Shown here: positions 1 to 9,060 of the stretch, in pieces
Numbering within the stretch: the stretch's first letter is position 1
How the letters are laid out: the number at the start of each line of letters is the position of its first letter
From: Thermus sp. LT1-2-5
Lineage (GTDB): Bacteria; Deinococcota; Deinococci; Deinococcales; Thermaceae
NCBI RefSeq assembly: GCF_040363165.1
Contig: NZ_BSRG01000002.1
Coordinates: forward strand, 248,001 to 312,000
Reading direction: 5' to 3'
Length of the DNA stretch: 64,000 nt
Made by a program: the position numbers and the translations under genes
The notes under the pieces: generated by a model
What the model was told of the DNA's origin: nothing
Databases searched by the model: none
Seen by the model: the letters and a program-made list of their open reading frames with translations, nothing else

Positions 1-1
1 C

Positions 2-28
2 CCGCCCGCCGTGCCCTACGTGCCCTAA
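2..28 (+). CDS. 3' end of an upstream gene (partial)
   Basis: Eight in-frame codons ending in PAVPYVP and a TAA stop lie just before the next start codon. Too little is present to assign a family. The short gap to the next ATG suggests the same transcription unit, but this is inference. Confidence 0.3.
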   Translation, partial: PPAVPYVP

Positions 29-31
29 GCC

Positions 32-475
32 ATGCGCCTGGAACCCTTCGCCAACCTCGTCCGCTGGGTCATGCTCCTGCCGGTGGCGGGGCTTCTCCTC
101 GGGGCCTTCTACTTCGCCTGGAACGCTTTTTTTGAGGCGCTAAAGGCCCTTTTCCACCCCCTGGAAGAAGCCCTCCCCGCCTTGGTGGGGGCGGTGGACC
201 TGGCCCTTTTGGCCGCGGTCTTCCTCCTCTTCTCCCTGGGCCTCTTCGAGCTTTTCATCCGCCCCTTGGCGCTTCCCATGGGGAACATCTTGGCGGTGGA
301 AAACCTCTCCGACCTCAAGGCCAAGCTGGGCCAGGTGATCGTCATGATCCTGGTGGTGAAGTTCTTTGAGAGGGCGCTGGGCTTCAAACCGCAAAGCGCC
401 CTGGACCTCCTCCTCTTCGCCGGGGGCGTGGCCCTCTTGGCGGGGGCGCTTTGGCTGGCCAAGGCCAAGGAGTAG
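32..475 (+). CDS. YqhA/UPF0114-family membrane protein
   Basis: A 147-residue integral membrane protein. Hydrophobic segments lie at about residues 13-30, 53-72, 97-114 and 122-142, and the central LGLFELFI and VIVMILVVKFFE stretches match the UPF0114 (YqhA) family. The biochemical role of this family is not established; it is a small inner-membrane protein of usual length. The ATG is chosen because it follows the upstream stop closely and begins the first membrane segment. The TAG stop overlaps the GTG of the next gene by one base (TAGTG), implying translational coupling. Confidence 0.75.
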   Translation: MRLEPFANLVRWVMLLPVAGLLLGAFYFAWNAFFEALKALFHPLEEALPALVGAVDLALLAAVFLLFSLGLFELFIRPLALPMGNILAVENLSDLKAKLGQVIVMILVVKFFERALGFKPQSALDLLLFAGGVALLAGALWLAKAKE

Positions 476-1140
476 TGCTCGTCTACCTGGACCAAAACCA
501 CGCCAGCCGCATGGCCAAGCACCTCCTGGGCCAACGGGGCCACGAGGCCTTCGGCAGGCTCTTCCAGGCCCTAAAGGGGAAGGCGCTGGCCCCGCCCAGT
601 CCCTTTCACGTCCTGGAAACCCTCCACCCGCAAAACGGACCCCCGGAGAAGGCAGGCTACCTCCTCCCCGCCCTCAAGGCCGTCTTCGCCGAGCTTTCCC
701 AAGGGTACTGGGTGCGCCCGTGGCCGGAGGTGGCCTGGCGGCAGGGACGGGGCCTTTACCGGGAGGACCTCCTCGGGCGGGAAGGGAGCTGGGAGGAGCC
801 GGCGGACCTCTCCCCCTTCCTGGGCCTTCCGGAGCGCCTTAGGGGGCTTCCTTTCCTCGAGGCCCAAGAGACCGCCCGCCGGGAGATCCTGGCCCGCACC
901 GGCCTGAAGGAGGTCCCCTTCGTCCGCCTCCTGGCGGAACTTCTCGCCCGCATGGCCACGGACCCCCACCGCAAACCCCGCCCCTCCGACCTCCTGGATG
1001 CGGTGATGGCGGCCACGGTCTACCCCTACGTGGACCTCCTCCTCACCGACCGCTACCTCCGAAACCTCCTCCCCGAAAGGAGCGTGGGGGGAAGGCAAAA
1101 AGAAGTGGAGGCCCTGGTCAGGCGCCTTGAGGGGGAGTAG
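475..1140 (+). CDS. PIN-like domain protein, putative nuclease
   Basis: A 221-residue protein that starts at the GTG overlapping the previous stop; a longer reading from TTG 451 is rejected because it would overlap the membrane protein without a ribosome site. The N-terminal YLDQN places an Asp at residue 6, as in PIN-like nucleases, an acidic HVLE follows, and the C-terminal part carries PSDLLDAVMA and LLLTDRYL, resembling the remaining PIN acidic residues. PIN proteins are usually metal-dependent RNases. No antitoxin-like gene is next to it, so a VapC-type toxin role is not supported. Target unknown. Confidence 0.55.
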   Translation: MLVYLDQNHASRMAKHLLGQRGHEAFGRLFQALKGKALAPPSPFHVLETLHPQNGPPEKAGYLLPALKAVFAELSQGYWVRPWPEVAWRQGRGLYREDLLGREGSWEEPADLSPFLGLPERLRGLPFLEAQETARREILARTGLKEVPFVRLLAELLARMATDPHRKPRPSDLLDAVMAATVYPYVDLLLTDRYLRNLLPERSVGGRQKEVEALVRRLEGE

Positions 1141-1143
1141 ACT
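1138..1143 (+). promoter_or_regulatory. Candidate -10 (TAGACT) for mqnE, built on a stop codon
   Basis: TAGACT begins with the TAG stop of the PIN-like gene and is followed by 7 nt and the GTG of mqnE, the geometry of a leaderless transcript. No clear -35 is seen, so this is a moderate call. Confidence 0.4.
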
Positions 1144-1150
1144 GCCCCCC

Positions 1151-2268
<1,118 letters not shown>

Positions 2269-2269
<1 letters not shown>

Positions 2270-3081
2270 TGGCCTACGTCCTGGGGGTACCCCTCTACGC
2301 CAACACCGCCCCCCTTTACCGCTTTTTGGAGGCGGATGGGTTTGCCCTCCGCTACGGGGTGCCGGCGGAGCTGAACCGCATGGTGCTCTCGGGGGAGGTG
2401 GGGCTTTCCCTGGTTTCCAGCTACTTCTACCTGAAGCACCAAGAGGCCTTGAGCCTCCTTCCGGACTTCTCCGTGGCGGTGTTGGGCCGGGTGTACTCGG
2501 TGAACCTTTTCCACAAGGTACCCCTAAAGGCCCTAAAGCGGGTGGCCCTCACCACGGAAAGCGCCACCAGCGTGGAACTGCTCAAGCTCCTTCTGCGGGA
2601 AGGGGGGCTGACCCCCGCCTACGCCCAGGCGGAGGGGGGCTTGGAACTCTTGGAAAGCCACGACGGCGTTCTCCTCATCGGCGACCGGGCCATAAAGGCC
2701 TACGCCGCCCTCCTGACCGAGCTTCCCGAAACCCCCCACGCCCTTCCCACCCGCTTTGGTGGGGTGGAGGTGGTGGACCTTTCGGCCCTTTGGTTCCAAA
2801 GGACCCGTCTCCCCTTCGTCTTCGCCGTCTGGGCTTATCGCAAGGAAAACCCGCCCCCTACGGCCCTGGTACAGGCCCTCCGGCGGGCAAGGCGGGAGGG
2901 CTTGGGCCGGCTGAAGGAGGTGGCGGAGGGGGAGGGGAAGCGGCTTGGCGTAAACCCCCTCCTCCTCCAACACTACCTTTGGAACTTCCGCTACCACCTG
3001 GAAGAGCCCGACCGGCTAGGCCTCCAAGCCTTCGCCGAGGCCCTAGGCCTTCCCTTCCGGCCCACGTACTACCCTGGCTAG
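2269..3081 (+). CDS. mqnA: Chorismate dehydratase
   Basis: A 270-residue MqnA/MqnD-fold enzyme removing water from chorismate, the first committed step of futalosine-dependent menaquinone synthesis. It has a periplasmic-binding-protein-like fold; the N-terminal VPLYANTAPLYRFL, the central TTESATSVELLK and LIGDRAI are family signatures. The ATG overlaps the mqnE stop as TGATG, so the two enzymes of consecutive steps are translationally coupled. Menaquinone is the electron carrier for the Psr and Nuo complexes encoded later in this window. Confidence 0.9.
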
Positions 3082-3084
3082 CAC

Positions 3085-3113
3085 TTGACTTTATATAGCG
3101 CTTTAGATAGTAT
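3085..3113 (+). promoter_or_regulatory. Sigma-A promoter for the YceI gene
   Basis: TTGACT (3085-3090), a 17-nt spacer and TAGTAT (3108-3113), the last with one mismatch to TATAAT. The spacer carries the palindrome AGCGCT. The region is strikingly AT-rich against its surroundings. The ATG at 3146 is preceded by AAAGGAGG (3133-3140). Confidence 0.8.
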
Positions 3114-3145
3114 GCTAATGGGCCAAGGGACCAAAGGAGGCGTGT

Positions 3146-3682
3146 ATGCGTTGGAACCTAGACCCCACCCACACCAGCGTGGAGTTCGCCGTGCGGCATA
3201 TGATGATCGCCACCGTGAAGGGCACCCTCAACCTCAAGGAGGGCTACGTGGAAACGGACGAAAGCGGCAAGCCCCTCCGGGTGGAAGCCTGCCTGGACGC
3301 CAAGAGCATCCACACCGGGGTGGCGGACCGGGACAACCACCTGCGCTCCCCCGACTTCCTGGACGTGGAACACTACCCCGAGATCGTCTTCCGGAGCGAG
3401 AAGATCACCCCTCTAGGGGAGGGGCGCTACCGCGTGGAAGGGGAGGTGACCCTCCGGGGCGTGACCCGGCCCCTTGCCTTCGAGGTGGAAACCCATGGCC
3501 CCGCCAAGGACCCCTGGGGCAACGAGCGCATGGCGGCCCACTTTGAAGGGAAGCTCAACCGCAAGGACTTCGGCCTCACCTGGAACGTGCCCCTGGAGAT
3601 GGGCGGGGTGCTGGTGGGGGAAGAGGTGCGCTTTAGCGTGGACACGGAGGCGGTGAAGGTTCAGGAGGTGGTGGCCCGGTAA
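3146..3682 (+). CDS. YceI-family polyisoprenoid-binding protein
   Basis: A 178-residue YceI-domain protein, a lipocalin-like barrel that binds long isoprenoid chains. Family landmarks are WNLDPTHTSVEFAVRHM at the N-terminus, the FRSEKI strand, and GEVTLRGVTRPL. No signal peptide is visible, so it is likely cytoplasmic. A T. thermophilus homologue is known to bind a polyprenyl chain. Its position after mqnE-mqnA suggests handling of the menaquinone side chain or its precursor, which is inference. It has a strong promoter and Shine-Dalgarno of its own. The stop overlaps the start of the following VOC gene by one base. Confidence 0.85.
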   Translation: MRWNLDPTHTSVEFAVRHMMIATVKGTLNLKEGYVETDESGKPLRVEACLDAKSIHTGVADRDNHLRSPDFLDVEHYPEIVFRSEKITPLGEGRYRVEGEVTLRGVTRPLAFEVETHGPAKDPWGNERMAAHFEGKLNRKDFGLTWNVPLEMGGVLVGEEVRFSVDTEAVKVQEVVAR

Positions 3683-4449
3683 TGCCCTTTCCCAGGCGGC
3701 TCCTTTCCTTGGCCCTCAGGGTGCGGGACCTGGAGGCCGCCTTGGGGTTTTACCGCCATCTTTTGGGGCTAGGGGTGGAGGAGGACCCTCCCCGTTACCG
3801 CCTCTTCCCTGCGGGAAGGGGGTTTTACCTGGAGCTCCACCACGATCCCCAGGCCCCCCTAAGGCCCTACCCCTCGCTGGGGCTCTACCATTTCGCCCTC
3901 CTCCTCCCGGACCGGAAGGCCTTGGCCGGGGTCTTCCGGAGGCTCCTGGAAGCCGGGGCCTTCTTTGAAGGGGCGGCGGACCACGGGGTTTCCGAGGCCC
4001 TGTACTTCCGGGACCCCGAGGGGAACGGCCTCGAGCTCTACTGGGACCGCCCCCAAGGGGAGTGGCCTAAAGGGCCTTTGATGTTCACCGCCCCCCTAGA
4101 CCTGGAAGGGCTCCTGGCGGAAAGCCCCAAGGCCGCCCCCCTGCCCCCGGAAACCCTTCTTGGCCACCTCCACCTGCATGTGGAGGACCTGGCCGAGGCC
4201 GAGGCCTTCTTCACCGGAAGCCTGGGGATGGAGGTCACCCTGCGCACCTACCCCGGGGCCCTCTTCTTCGCCTGGGACGGCTACCACCACCATGTGGGGG
4301 CCAACACCTGGGCGGGCAAAAGGAGGGCGCCCTACGGGGCCACGGGGCTTTTGGGCTACACCCTCTTGGACCCCCAGGGGCGCGCGGCGACCCTTCTGGA
4401 CCCCGTGGGGGCAGGGGTGCGGTTGACAGGCCCAGGGGTCACCCCCTAA
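3682..4449 (+). CDS. Two-domain VOC (glyoxalase/extradiol dioxygenase-like) protein
   Basis: A 255-residue protein with two vicinal-oxygen-chelate repeats. The N-terminal half has SLALRVRDLEAALGFYRHLLGL and ends RDPEGNGLELYWDRP; the C-terminal half has HLHLHVEDLAEAEAFFTGSLGM and HHHVGANTW. This layout resembles the CatE (catechol-2,3-dioxygenase-like) branch, but substrate cannot be told from sequence. Metal ligands would be His residues at the domain starts and Glu at the ends; the second half lacks an obvious terminal Glu. Start overlaps the YceI stop (TAATG). Its TAA stop lies inside the -10 box of the downstream aro promoter. Confidence 0.75.
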   Translation: MPFPRRLLSLALRVRDLEAALGFYRHLLGLGVEEDPPRYRLFPAGRGFYLELHHDPQAPLRPYPSLGLYHFALLLPDRKALAGVFRRLLEAGAFFEGAADHGVSEALYFRDPEGNGLELYWDRPQGEWPKGPLMFTAPLDLEGLLAESPKAAPLPPETLLGHLHLHVEDLAEAEAFFTGSLGMEVTLRTYPGALFFAWDGYHHHVGANTWAGKRRAPYGATGLLGYTLLDPQGRAATLLDPVGAGVRLTGPGVTP

Positions 4450-4452
4450 ACT
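4423..4452 (+). promoter_or_regulatory. Promoter of the aroF-tyrA leader
   Basis: A consensus TTGACA (4423-4428), an 18-nt spacer and TAAACT (4447-4452). The -10 begins on the TAA stop codon of the VOC gene. Predicted initiation near 4459 would leave only a few untranslated bases before the leader-peptide ATG at 4463. Confidence 0.75.
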
Positions 4453-4462
4453 TGGGGGCAAT

Positions 4463-4528
4463 ATGCGGACCGTAAAGCGCTACTTCGGCTTTTATTATCC
4501 CGCCGGGGGCGCCCTGCGGTCCGCATAG
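4463..4528 (+). CDS. Tyr/Phe-rich attenuator leader peptide of aroF
   Basis: A 21-residue open frame, MRTVKRYFGFYYPAGGALRS followed by Ala, ending in TAG. Five of the six residues 7-12 are aromatic (Tyr, Phe, Gly, Phe, Tyr, Tyr), exceptional composition for a random frame. It sits between a TTGACA/TAAACT promoter and a terminator hairpin upstream of DAHP synthase. Its first bases (4463-4472) pair with its last (4517-4526), and 4505-4514 repeats the 3' arm of the terminator. This is the architecture of a ribosome-stalling leader sensing charged tRNA-Tyr and tRNA-Phe. Translation is inferred, not shown. Confidence 0.75.
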   Translation: MRTVKRYFGFYYPAGGALRSA

Positions 4529-4543
4529 GCGTTTACCGCAACC

Positions 4544-4577
4544 GGGCGCCCCCCAAAAGGGGGCGCCCAAGGTTTTT
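4544..4577 (+). terminator. Intrinsic terminator of the aro leader
   Basis: Perfect 10-bp stem 4544-4553/4559-4568 with a CAAAA loop, then AAGG and five T (4573-4577). It ends just before the aroF Shine-Dalgarno (AGGAGGGG, 4578-4585), so read-through is needed for aroF expression. Confidence 0.85.
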
Positions 4578-4588
4578 AGGAGGGGAAG

Positions 4589-5623
4589 ATGCTTATCGTG
4601 ATGAAGCGGGGACACACGGAGGCGGAGCTGGAAGAGGTGGTGCGGGAGATCGAAAAGGTGGGGTACCGGCCCCACGTCTCCCGGGGGGTGGAAACCACCC
4701 TGGTGGGGGCCATCGGCCGCGGCCCCACCCCCGAGCTCATGGAGCACTTCCGGGCCCTTCCCGGGGTGGCGGAGGTCATCCCCATCTCCAAGCCTTGGAA
4801 GCTGGCGAGCCTCGAGGTTCAACCCTTCCCCACCATCTTGGACTTCCCCACGGGGAAAACCGGGGGCGGGCACGTGATGGTGGCGGCGGGCCCCTGCGGG
4901 GTGGAATCCCGGGAACAAACCCTGAAGGCGGCCCGGTACGTGAAGGCCCACGGGGGGGCAATGCTCCGGGGCGGGGCCTTCAAGCCCCGCACGAGCCCTT
5001 ACGCCTTCCAGGGCCTGGGGGTGGAGGGCCTGAAGATCCTGGCCGAGGCCCGGAAGGAAACGGGCCTCCCCGTGGTCACGGAGGTCCTCTCCCCGGAGCA
5101 GGTGGAGCTGGTGGCCGAGTACGCCGACGCCTTCCAGATCGGCGCCCGCAACGCCCAGAACTTCCCCCTGCTCCAGGCGGTGGGCGAGGCGAAAAAACCC
5201 GTCCTCCTCAAGCGGGGCATGAGCATGACCCTGGAGGAGTTTTTGATGAGCGCGGAGTACATCCTCTCCCGGGGGAACATGCAGGTCATCCTGGTGGAGC
5301 GGGGCATCCGCACCTTCGAAAAGGCCACCCGCTTCACCCTGGACGTCTCCGCCGTGCCCGTGCTCAAGAGCTGGACCCACCTTCCCGTCTGGGTGGACCC
5401 CTCCCACCCCGCGGGCAAACGGGACTGGGTCATCCCCCTAGCCCTGGCGGGGCTTGCCGCCGGGGCGGATGGGCTCATCGTGGAAACCCACCCCGAGCCC
5501 GAAAAGGCCCTCTCTGACGCAGCGCAGCAGCTCCACGAGCACGAGTTCGCCGAGCTCATGGAAAGGGTGCGCCGCCTGGTGGCCGCCCTGGACAAGGCCC
5601 TTTCCGCCCCCGCCCTGGCATGA
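4589..5623 (+). CDS. aroF: DAHP synthase, type I-beta with N-terminal regulatory domain
   Basis: A 344-residue 3-deoxy-D-arabino-heptulosonate 7-phosphate synthase, condensing phosphoenolpyruvate with erythrose 4-phosphate at the head of the shikimate pathway. Residues 1 to about 65 form the ferredoxin-like domain (MLIVMKRGHTEAELEEVV) which in Thermotoga binds Tyr/Phe as feedback inhibitors; the barrel follows with VMVAAGPCGVES, GGAFKPRTSPYAFQG, GARNAQNF and LIVETHPEPEKALSD. It is preceded by the Tyr/Phe attenuator, so both transcription and activity are probably set by aromatic amino acids. Its stop overlaps the tyrA start (ATGA). Confidence 0.93.
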   Translation: MLIVMKRGHTEAELEEVVREIEKVGYRPHVSRGVETTLVGAIGRGPTPELMEHFRALPGVAEVIPISKPWKLASLEVQPFPTILDFPTGKTGGGHVMVAAGPCGVESREQTLKAARYVKAHGGAMLRGGAFKPRTSPYAFQGLGVEGLKILAEARKETGLPVVTEVLSPEQVELVAEYADAFQIGARNAQNFPLLQAVGEAKKPVLLKRGMSMTLEEFLMSAEYILSRGNMQVILVERGIRTFEKATRFTLDVSAVPVLKSWTHLPVWVDPSHPAGKRDWVIPLALAGLAAGADGLIVETHPEPEKALSDAAQQLHEHEFAELMERVRRLVAALDKALSAPALA

Positions 5624-6699
5624 AGCCCCTCTTCGGCAAGGTGGGCATCTTTGGCGTGGGCCTCCTGGGGGGCAGCGTGGCCCTGGGGCTTAAGGAGCGG
5701 TTCCTGGCGGAGGAGGTCCACGCCTACGATCAGGACCCCTCGGCCTTGGAAAAGGCCCTCTTCCTCGGGGTTGCGGACCGGGTCCACGCCGAGCTCGGGC
5801 CCTGGGTGGGGGAGCTTTCCCTGGGGATCCTGGCCGCCCCCGTGGGGGCTTTGCCCGCCCTGGCCCAGACCCTAGGTCCCCTGGCCCACCCCGAAAGCCT
5901 CTGGACCGATGTGGGAAGCGTCAAGGGCAAGGTGGTGGCGGCCCTGGAGGGGCTTCTTCCCCACTACCTGGGGAGCCACCCCATGGCGGGCAGCGAGCGG
6001 GCTGGGGTGGAAAACGCCCACGCCGGGCTTCTGCAAAACGCCGTCTGGGTCCTAACCCCCACGGCCCGCACGAGCCCCAAAGCCCGGGAGGGCATACGGC
6101 GCTTAGTGGAGGCCCTGGGGGCCTACCCCCTGGAGATGCCCCCCCTCCTCCACGACCAGCTGGTGGCCCGGATCTCCCACCTCCCCTACCTCCTGGCCGT
6201 GGCCCTCAACCGCATGGTGGCGCAAAACCCCCACAAGGACCTCCTCATCTTCCTGGCCGCCGGGGGCTTCCGCGACCTCACCCGCATCGCCTCGGGAAGC
6301 CCCAGGATGAGCCGGGACATGGTGGTGGAGAACCGGGAAGCCCTCAAAGAGGCCATAGAGGAGCTAAGGGCGGTGCTTTTGGAACTGGAAGGGCTTCTAG
6401 ACGAGCCCGAGGCCCTCTTGCAAGCGGCGGAGGAGGCCAAGCGCACCCGGGATAGCCTTCCCATCGTGCGCCGTAGCCTCCTCCCCGAGATGTACGACCT
6501 GGTGGTCCAGGTGCCGGACCGCCCCGGGGAGATCGCCCGCATCGCCACCGCCTTGGGGGAAGCCGGGGTTAACATCAAGGACATCGAGGTCCTCACCATC
6601 CGGGAAGCGGCGGGGGCCTTGCGCCTCTCCTTCGCCACCCGGGAGGAGCGGGAAAGGGCCCAGGAGGTGCTAAAGCGAGCAGGTTATCGGCTTCCCTGA
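5620..6699 (+). CDS. tyrA: Prephenate dehydrogenase with ACT domain
   Basis: A 359-residue TyrA oxidising prephenate to 4-hydroxyphenylpyruvate for tyrosine. The NAD-binding GVGLLGGSVALGL lies near residue 10, followed by DVGSVKG, LGSHPMAGSERAGVENA, and a C-terminal ACT domain (about residues 288-359, YDLVVQVPDRPGEIARIA) likely for amino-acid feedback. Coupled to aroF by a 4-base overlap, so it shares the attenuator. The 3' end overlaps the converging diguanylate cyclase gene by 16 bases. Confidence 0.9.
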   Translation: MKPLFGKVGIFGVGLLGGSVALGLKERFLAEEVHAYDQDPSALEKALFLGVADRVHAELGPWVGELSLGILAAPVGALPALAQTLGPLAHPESLWTDVGSVKGKVVAALEGLLPHYLGSHPMAGSERAGVENAHAGLLQNAVWVLTPTARTSPKAREGIRRLVEALGAYPLEMPPLLHDQLVARISHLPYLLAVALNRMVAQNPHKDLLIFLAAGGFRDLTRIASGSPRMSRDMVVENREALKEAIEELRAVLLELEGLLDEPEALLQAAEEAKRTRDSLPIVRRSLLPEMYDLVVQVPDRPGEIARIATALGEAGVNIKDIEVLTIREAAGALRLSFATREERERAQEVLKRAGYRLP

Positions 6700-7640
6700 T
6701 CCTGAGTGTACCGGGCCACGCGGTCCTTTCCCCCACGCTTGGCCCGGTAGAGGGCCTCGTCTGCCCGCCGGTAGAGCTCTCCCAGATCCCCCCGGTAGGA
6801 GGCTACGCCGAAACTGGCGGTGGTGCCCAACGCCTTAAGGCCCTCCCGCAGCCGCTCCGCCAAGCGGGTGGCCTGGAGGGGGTCGGTTTCCGGCAGGAGG
6901 ATGGCGAACTCTTCTCCCCCCCAGCGGCCCACCAGGTCCCCCCGGCGCACGTGGGCCACCAGGTAGCGGGCCACCTCTTTCAGGAGCCGGTCCCCTTCCG
7001 GGTGGCCCTTCTCGTCGTTCACCCGCTTGAAGTCGTCTAGGTCCAAAAGCACCAGGCTGAAGGGCTTCTCGCCCCGTTCCACCCGGGCCGCCTCCCGCTC
7101 CAGGGCCATCTCCAAGGCCCGGCGGTTGGGCAGGCCCGTGAGGGGACAGGTGAGGGCCTGCTCGCGCCAGAAGCGGGCCTGGCCGTAAAGCTCCCGGAAG
7201 CGAGCGAGGAGCAAGGTTAGGGCGAGAAGCACAAGCTGGCTCAGGGCAAAGTGGGCGTAATAAGGGCCGAGCTCCCGGCCCCAAATAGGTGGAGCCAGGG
7301 AAAGAAGCACCCCCCAAAAGAGGGATGCCGCCAGGGCCCAGGGCACGGGGTAGGCGAAGGCGGCTACCAGGTAAAGAGCAGGGGACCAGTACCCCACCAC
7401 CCACCCGTCCTCCTGGGCTCGCCAAAGCTCGAAAAGGAGGTAGGCTCCAAGCCCATGGACCAAGAACCTGGGGGCCCGCTTGGGACCACGGGTGAGCGCA
7501 AGGAGGAAGTAGAGGGCGAAGGCGCCGTAGGCCAGCCAGAGACCTAGGGTCTTCGGCGGGTACCACGCAAGCTGGAGGCCGATGCCCAAGGGAAGGCCGA
7601 GCCAAGCGGACCAGTAAAGAAGGCGGGCCAAGCGGTACAT
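6684..7640 (-). CDS. Membrane diguanylate cyclase (GGDEF)
   Basis: A 318-residue protein with five or six hydrophobic segments in residues 5-147 and a GGDEF domain from about 162 (CPLTGLPNRRAL). The active motif is GGEEF (241-245), metal/substrate region LDLDDFKRVND (200-209), and RRGD (232-235) lies five residues before GGEEF, fitting the inhibitory I-site RxxD. It should therefore make cyclic di-GMP from two GTP and be product-inhibited. The membrane part has no recognised ligand domain. TAAAAA at 7653-7648, 7 nt before the ATG, may be a leaderless -10. Confidence 0.85.
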   Translation of the reverse strand: MYRLARLLYWSAWLGLPLGIGLQLAWYPPKTLGLWLAYGAFALYFLLALTRGPKRAPRFLVHGLGAYLLFELWRAQEDGWVVGYWSPALYLVAAFAYPVPWALAASLFWGVLLSLAPPIWGRELGPYYAHFALSQLVLLALTLLLARFRELYGQARFWREQALTCPLTGLPNRRALEMALEREAARVERGEKPFSLVLLDLDDFKRVNDEKGHPEGDRLLKEVARYLVAHVRRGDLVGRWGGEEFAILLPETDPLQATRLAERLREGLKALGTTASFGVASYRGDLGELYRRADEALYRAKRGGKDRVARYTQDQGSR

Positions 7641-7683
7641 GGATCCATTTTTATCCGAAGGTATGCGAAAAAAATGTACAAAA

Positions 7684-7709
7684 ACTTAAGGGAGGAACTT
7701 AAGGGAGGA
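7684..7709 (+). repeat. Two tandem copies of a 13-bp unit
   Basis: ACTTAAGGGAGGA occurs at 7684-7696 and again at 7697-7709. The second copy contains the TAA stop (minus strand) of the downstream flavoprotein gene. It looks like a small local duplication. Confidence 0.8.
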
Positions 7710-9048
7710 GCTTCCCCGGGTTTAAAAGCCCCGCTGGGTCCAAGGCCGCCTTAACCTGGCGGAAGGCCTCGAGGGTCTCCCCATCCACCGCCTCCGCCAT
7801 GAACTTCCGCTTCATGAGCCCGATGCCGTGCTCGCCGGAAAGCACCCCGCCGTGCCGGAGGGCCACCCGGGCAATCTCGTGGGCGAGCTCCCAAACCCTT
7901 TGCTCGCTCTCCCGCCTGGGGTCAAAGAGGATGTTGGGGTGGAGGTTCCCATCGCCGATGTGGCCGAACTGCACCACCACCAGGCCGAAGGCTTCGCCCA
8001 AGGCGCGGATCTCCCGCACCACCTGGGGCAGGGCGGAGCGGGGCACGGCGATGTCCTCGTTCACCCGCTTGGGCCGGATCCGCCCCAAGGCGGGGCTCAC
8101 CGCCCGGCGGGCCCGCCAGAAGGCCTCCGCCTCCTTCTCGTCCCGGGCCCGCCGCACCTGGGCGCCATGGGCCTGGGCCGTTTCCTCCAAGAGGGAAAGC
8201 TCCTCCTCCACGAGCTCGGCCTCATCCCCATCGGTTTCCGCCAGGAAGAGGGCGTGCCCTCGAGGGAGACCCATGTGGAGGTAGTCCTCCACGGCGTCCA
8301 CGCAGGCCGGGTCCAGAAACTCCAACCTCGCCGGCACCGCCCCCGAAGCGATGGCCCGGGACACCGCCTCCGCCAAGGCCCCCACCTCGGGGAAGGCGGC
8401 CATGAGGGTGGCCCGGTGCCGGGGCAGGGGCACAAGGCGCACCCGGGCCCCGGTGATGAGGCCCAGGGTGCCCTCGGAACCCACCAAAAGCCCTGGCAGG
8501 TCAAAGGCCTTCCTTTCCAAAAGGTGGGCCTCCCCGAAGGCGTCCACGAACTCCAGGGCCAAAAGGTAGTCCCCCGTGACCCCGTACTTGAAGCAAAGGG
8601 GCCCCCCGGCGTTTTCCCCCAGGTTCCCCCCGAGGGTGCTGGTGCGGTAGGAGGCGGGGTCCGGGGGGTAGAAGAGCCCGTAGGGCCTGGCTGCCTCGGA
8701 GATGCGGACCGTGGTCACCCCAGGCTCGGCCCAGGCGGCCTGCGCCACGGGGTCCAGGGCCAGGCGGTCCATGCGGGTGAAGGCCACCACGATGGCCTCT
8801 CCCAGGGGCACCGCGCCCCCGGAAAGCCCGCTTCCCGCCCCCCGGGGCACCAGGGAAAGCCCATACCTCCGGGCCAGGCGCACCAGGGCCTGCACCTCCT
8901 CCCGGGTTTCCGGAAGGGCCACCGCTAAGGGCCTTTCCCCCACCAGGATGGCGTCATAGCGGTAGACTTCCTTCTCCGCCGGGGAGAGGAAGACCCTCGG
9001 CCCCAAAAGCCGCCTCAGCTCCTCCTTGGCCGCCTCCCAAGCCCCCAT
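7699..9048 (-). CDS. glcD: FAD-linked oxidase, glycolate oxidase GlcD type
   Basis: A 449-residue flavoprotein of the GlcD/D-lactate dehydrogenase family. The N-terminal FAD-binding part carries [23 protein letters not shown] and the [22 protein letters not shown] segment; the C-terminal FAD-oxidase domain ends [13 protein letters not shown] and [14 protein letters not shown]. It probably oxidises a 2-hydroxy acid such as glycolate or D-lactate; the substrate is not set by sequence, and no glcE/glcF partners lie next to it. The start ATG is 6 nt after a TAGCCT hexamer that overlaps the stop of the lipoprotein gene upstream. Confidence 0.85.
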   Translation of the reverse strand: MGAWEAAKEELRRLLGPRVFLSPAEKEVYRYDAILVGERPLAVALPETREEVQALVRLARRYGLSLVPRGAGSGLSGGAVPLGEAIVVAFTRMDRLALDPVAQAAWAEPGVTTVRISEAARPYGLFYPPDPASYRTSTLGGNLGENAGGPLCFKYGVTGDYLLALEFVDAFGEAHLLERKAFDLPGLLVGSEGTLGLITGARVRLVPLPRHRATLMAAFPEVGALAEAVSRAIASGAVPARLEFLDPACVDAVEDYLHMGLPRGHALFLAETDGDEAELVEEELSLLEETAQAHGAQVRRARDEKEAEAFWRARRAVSPALGRIRPKRVNEDIAVPRSALPQVVREIRALGEAFGLVVVQFGHIGDGNLHPNILFDPRRESEQRVWELAHEIARVALRHGGVLSGEHGIGLMKRKFMAEAVDGETLEAFRQVKAALDPAGLLNPGKLLP

Positions 9049-9054
9049 GCCCTA

Positions 9055-9060
9055 AGGCTA
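9055..9060 (-). promoter_or_regulatory. Candidate -10 (TAGCCT) for glcD on an upstream stop codon
   Basis: On the minus strand TAGCCT (9060 to 9055) starts with the TAG stop of the lipoprotein gene and is followed by exactly 6 nt and the glcD ATG, the leaderless geometry. No clear -35. Confidence 0.4.

Larger units (their letters stand above)
4463..4577 (+). promoter_or_regulatory. Transcription attenuator controlling aroF-tyrA
   Basis: Three competing hairpins can be drawn. 1:2 is 4463-4472 with 4517-4526 (ATGCGGACCG against CGGTCCGCAT, 10 bp). 2:3, the antiterminator, is 4505-4514 (GGGGGCGCCC) with 4544-4553 (GGGCGCCCCC), 10 bp. 3:4, the terminator, is 4544-4553 with 4559-4568 (GGGGGCGCCC). 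Because 4505-4514 and 4559-4568 are identical, they compete for the same partner. A ribosome waiting at the Tyr/Phe codons (4481-4498) would break 1:2 and free segment 2, allowing read-through. Confidence 0.75.

Noticed and set aside
475-1140. VapC toxin of a toxin-antitoxin pair
   Set aside because: No small antitoxin gene is adjacent; the neighbours are a membrane protein and mqnE.
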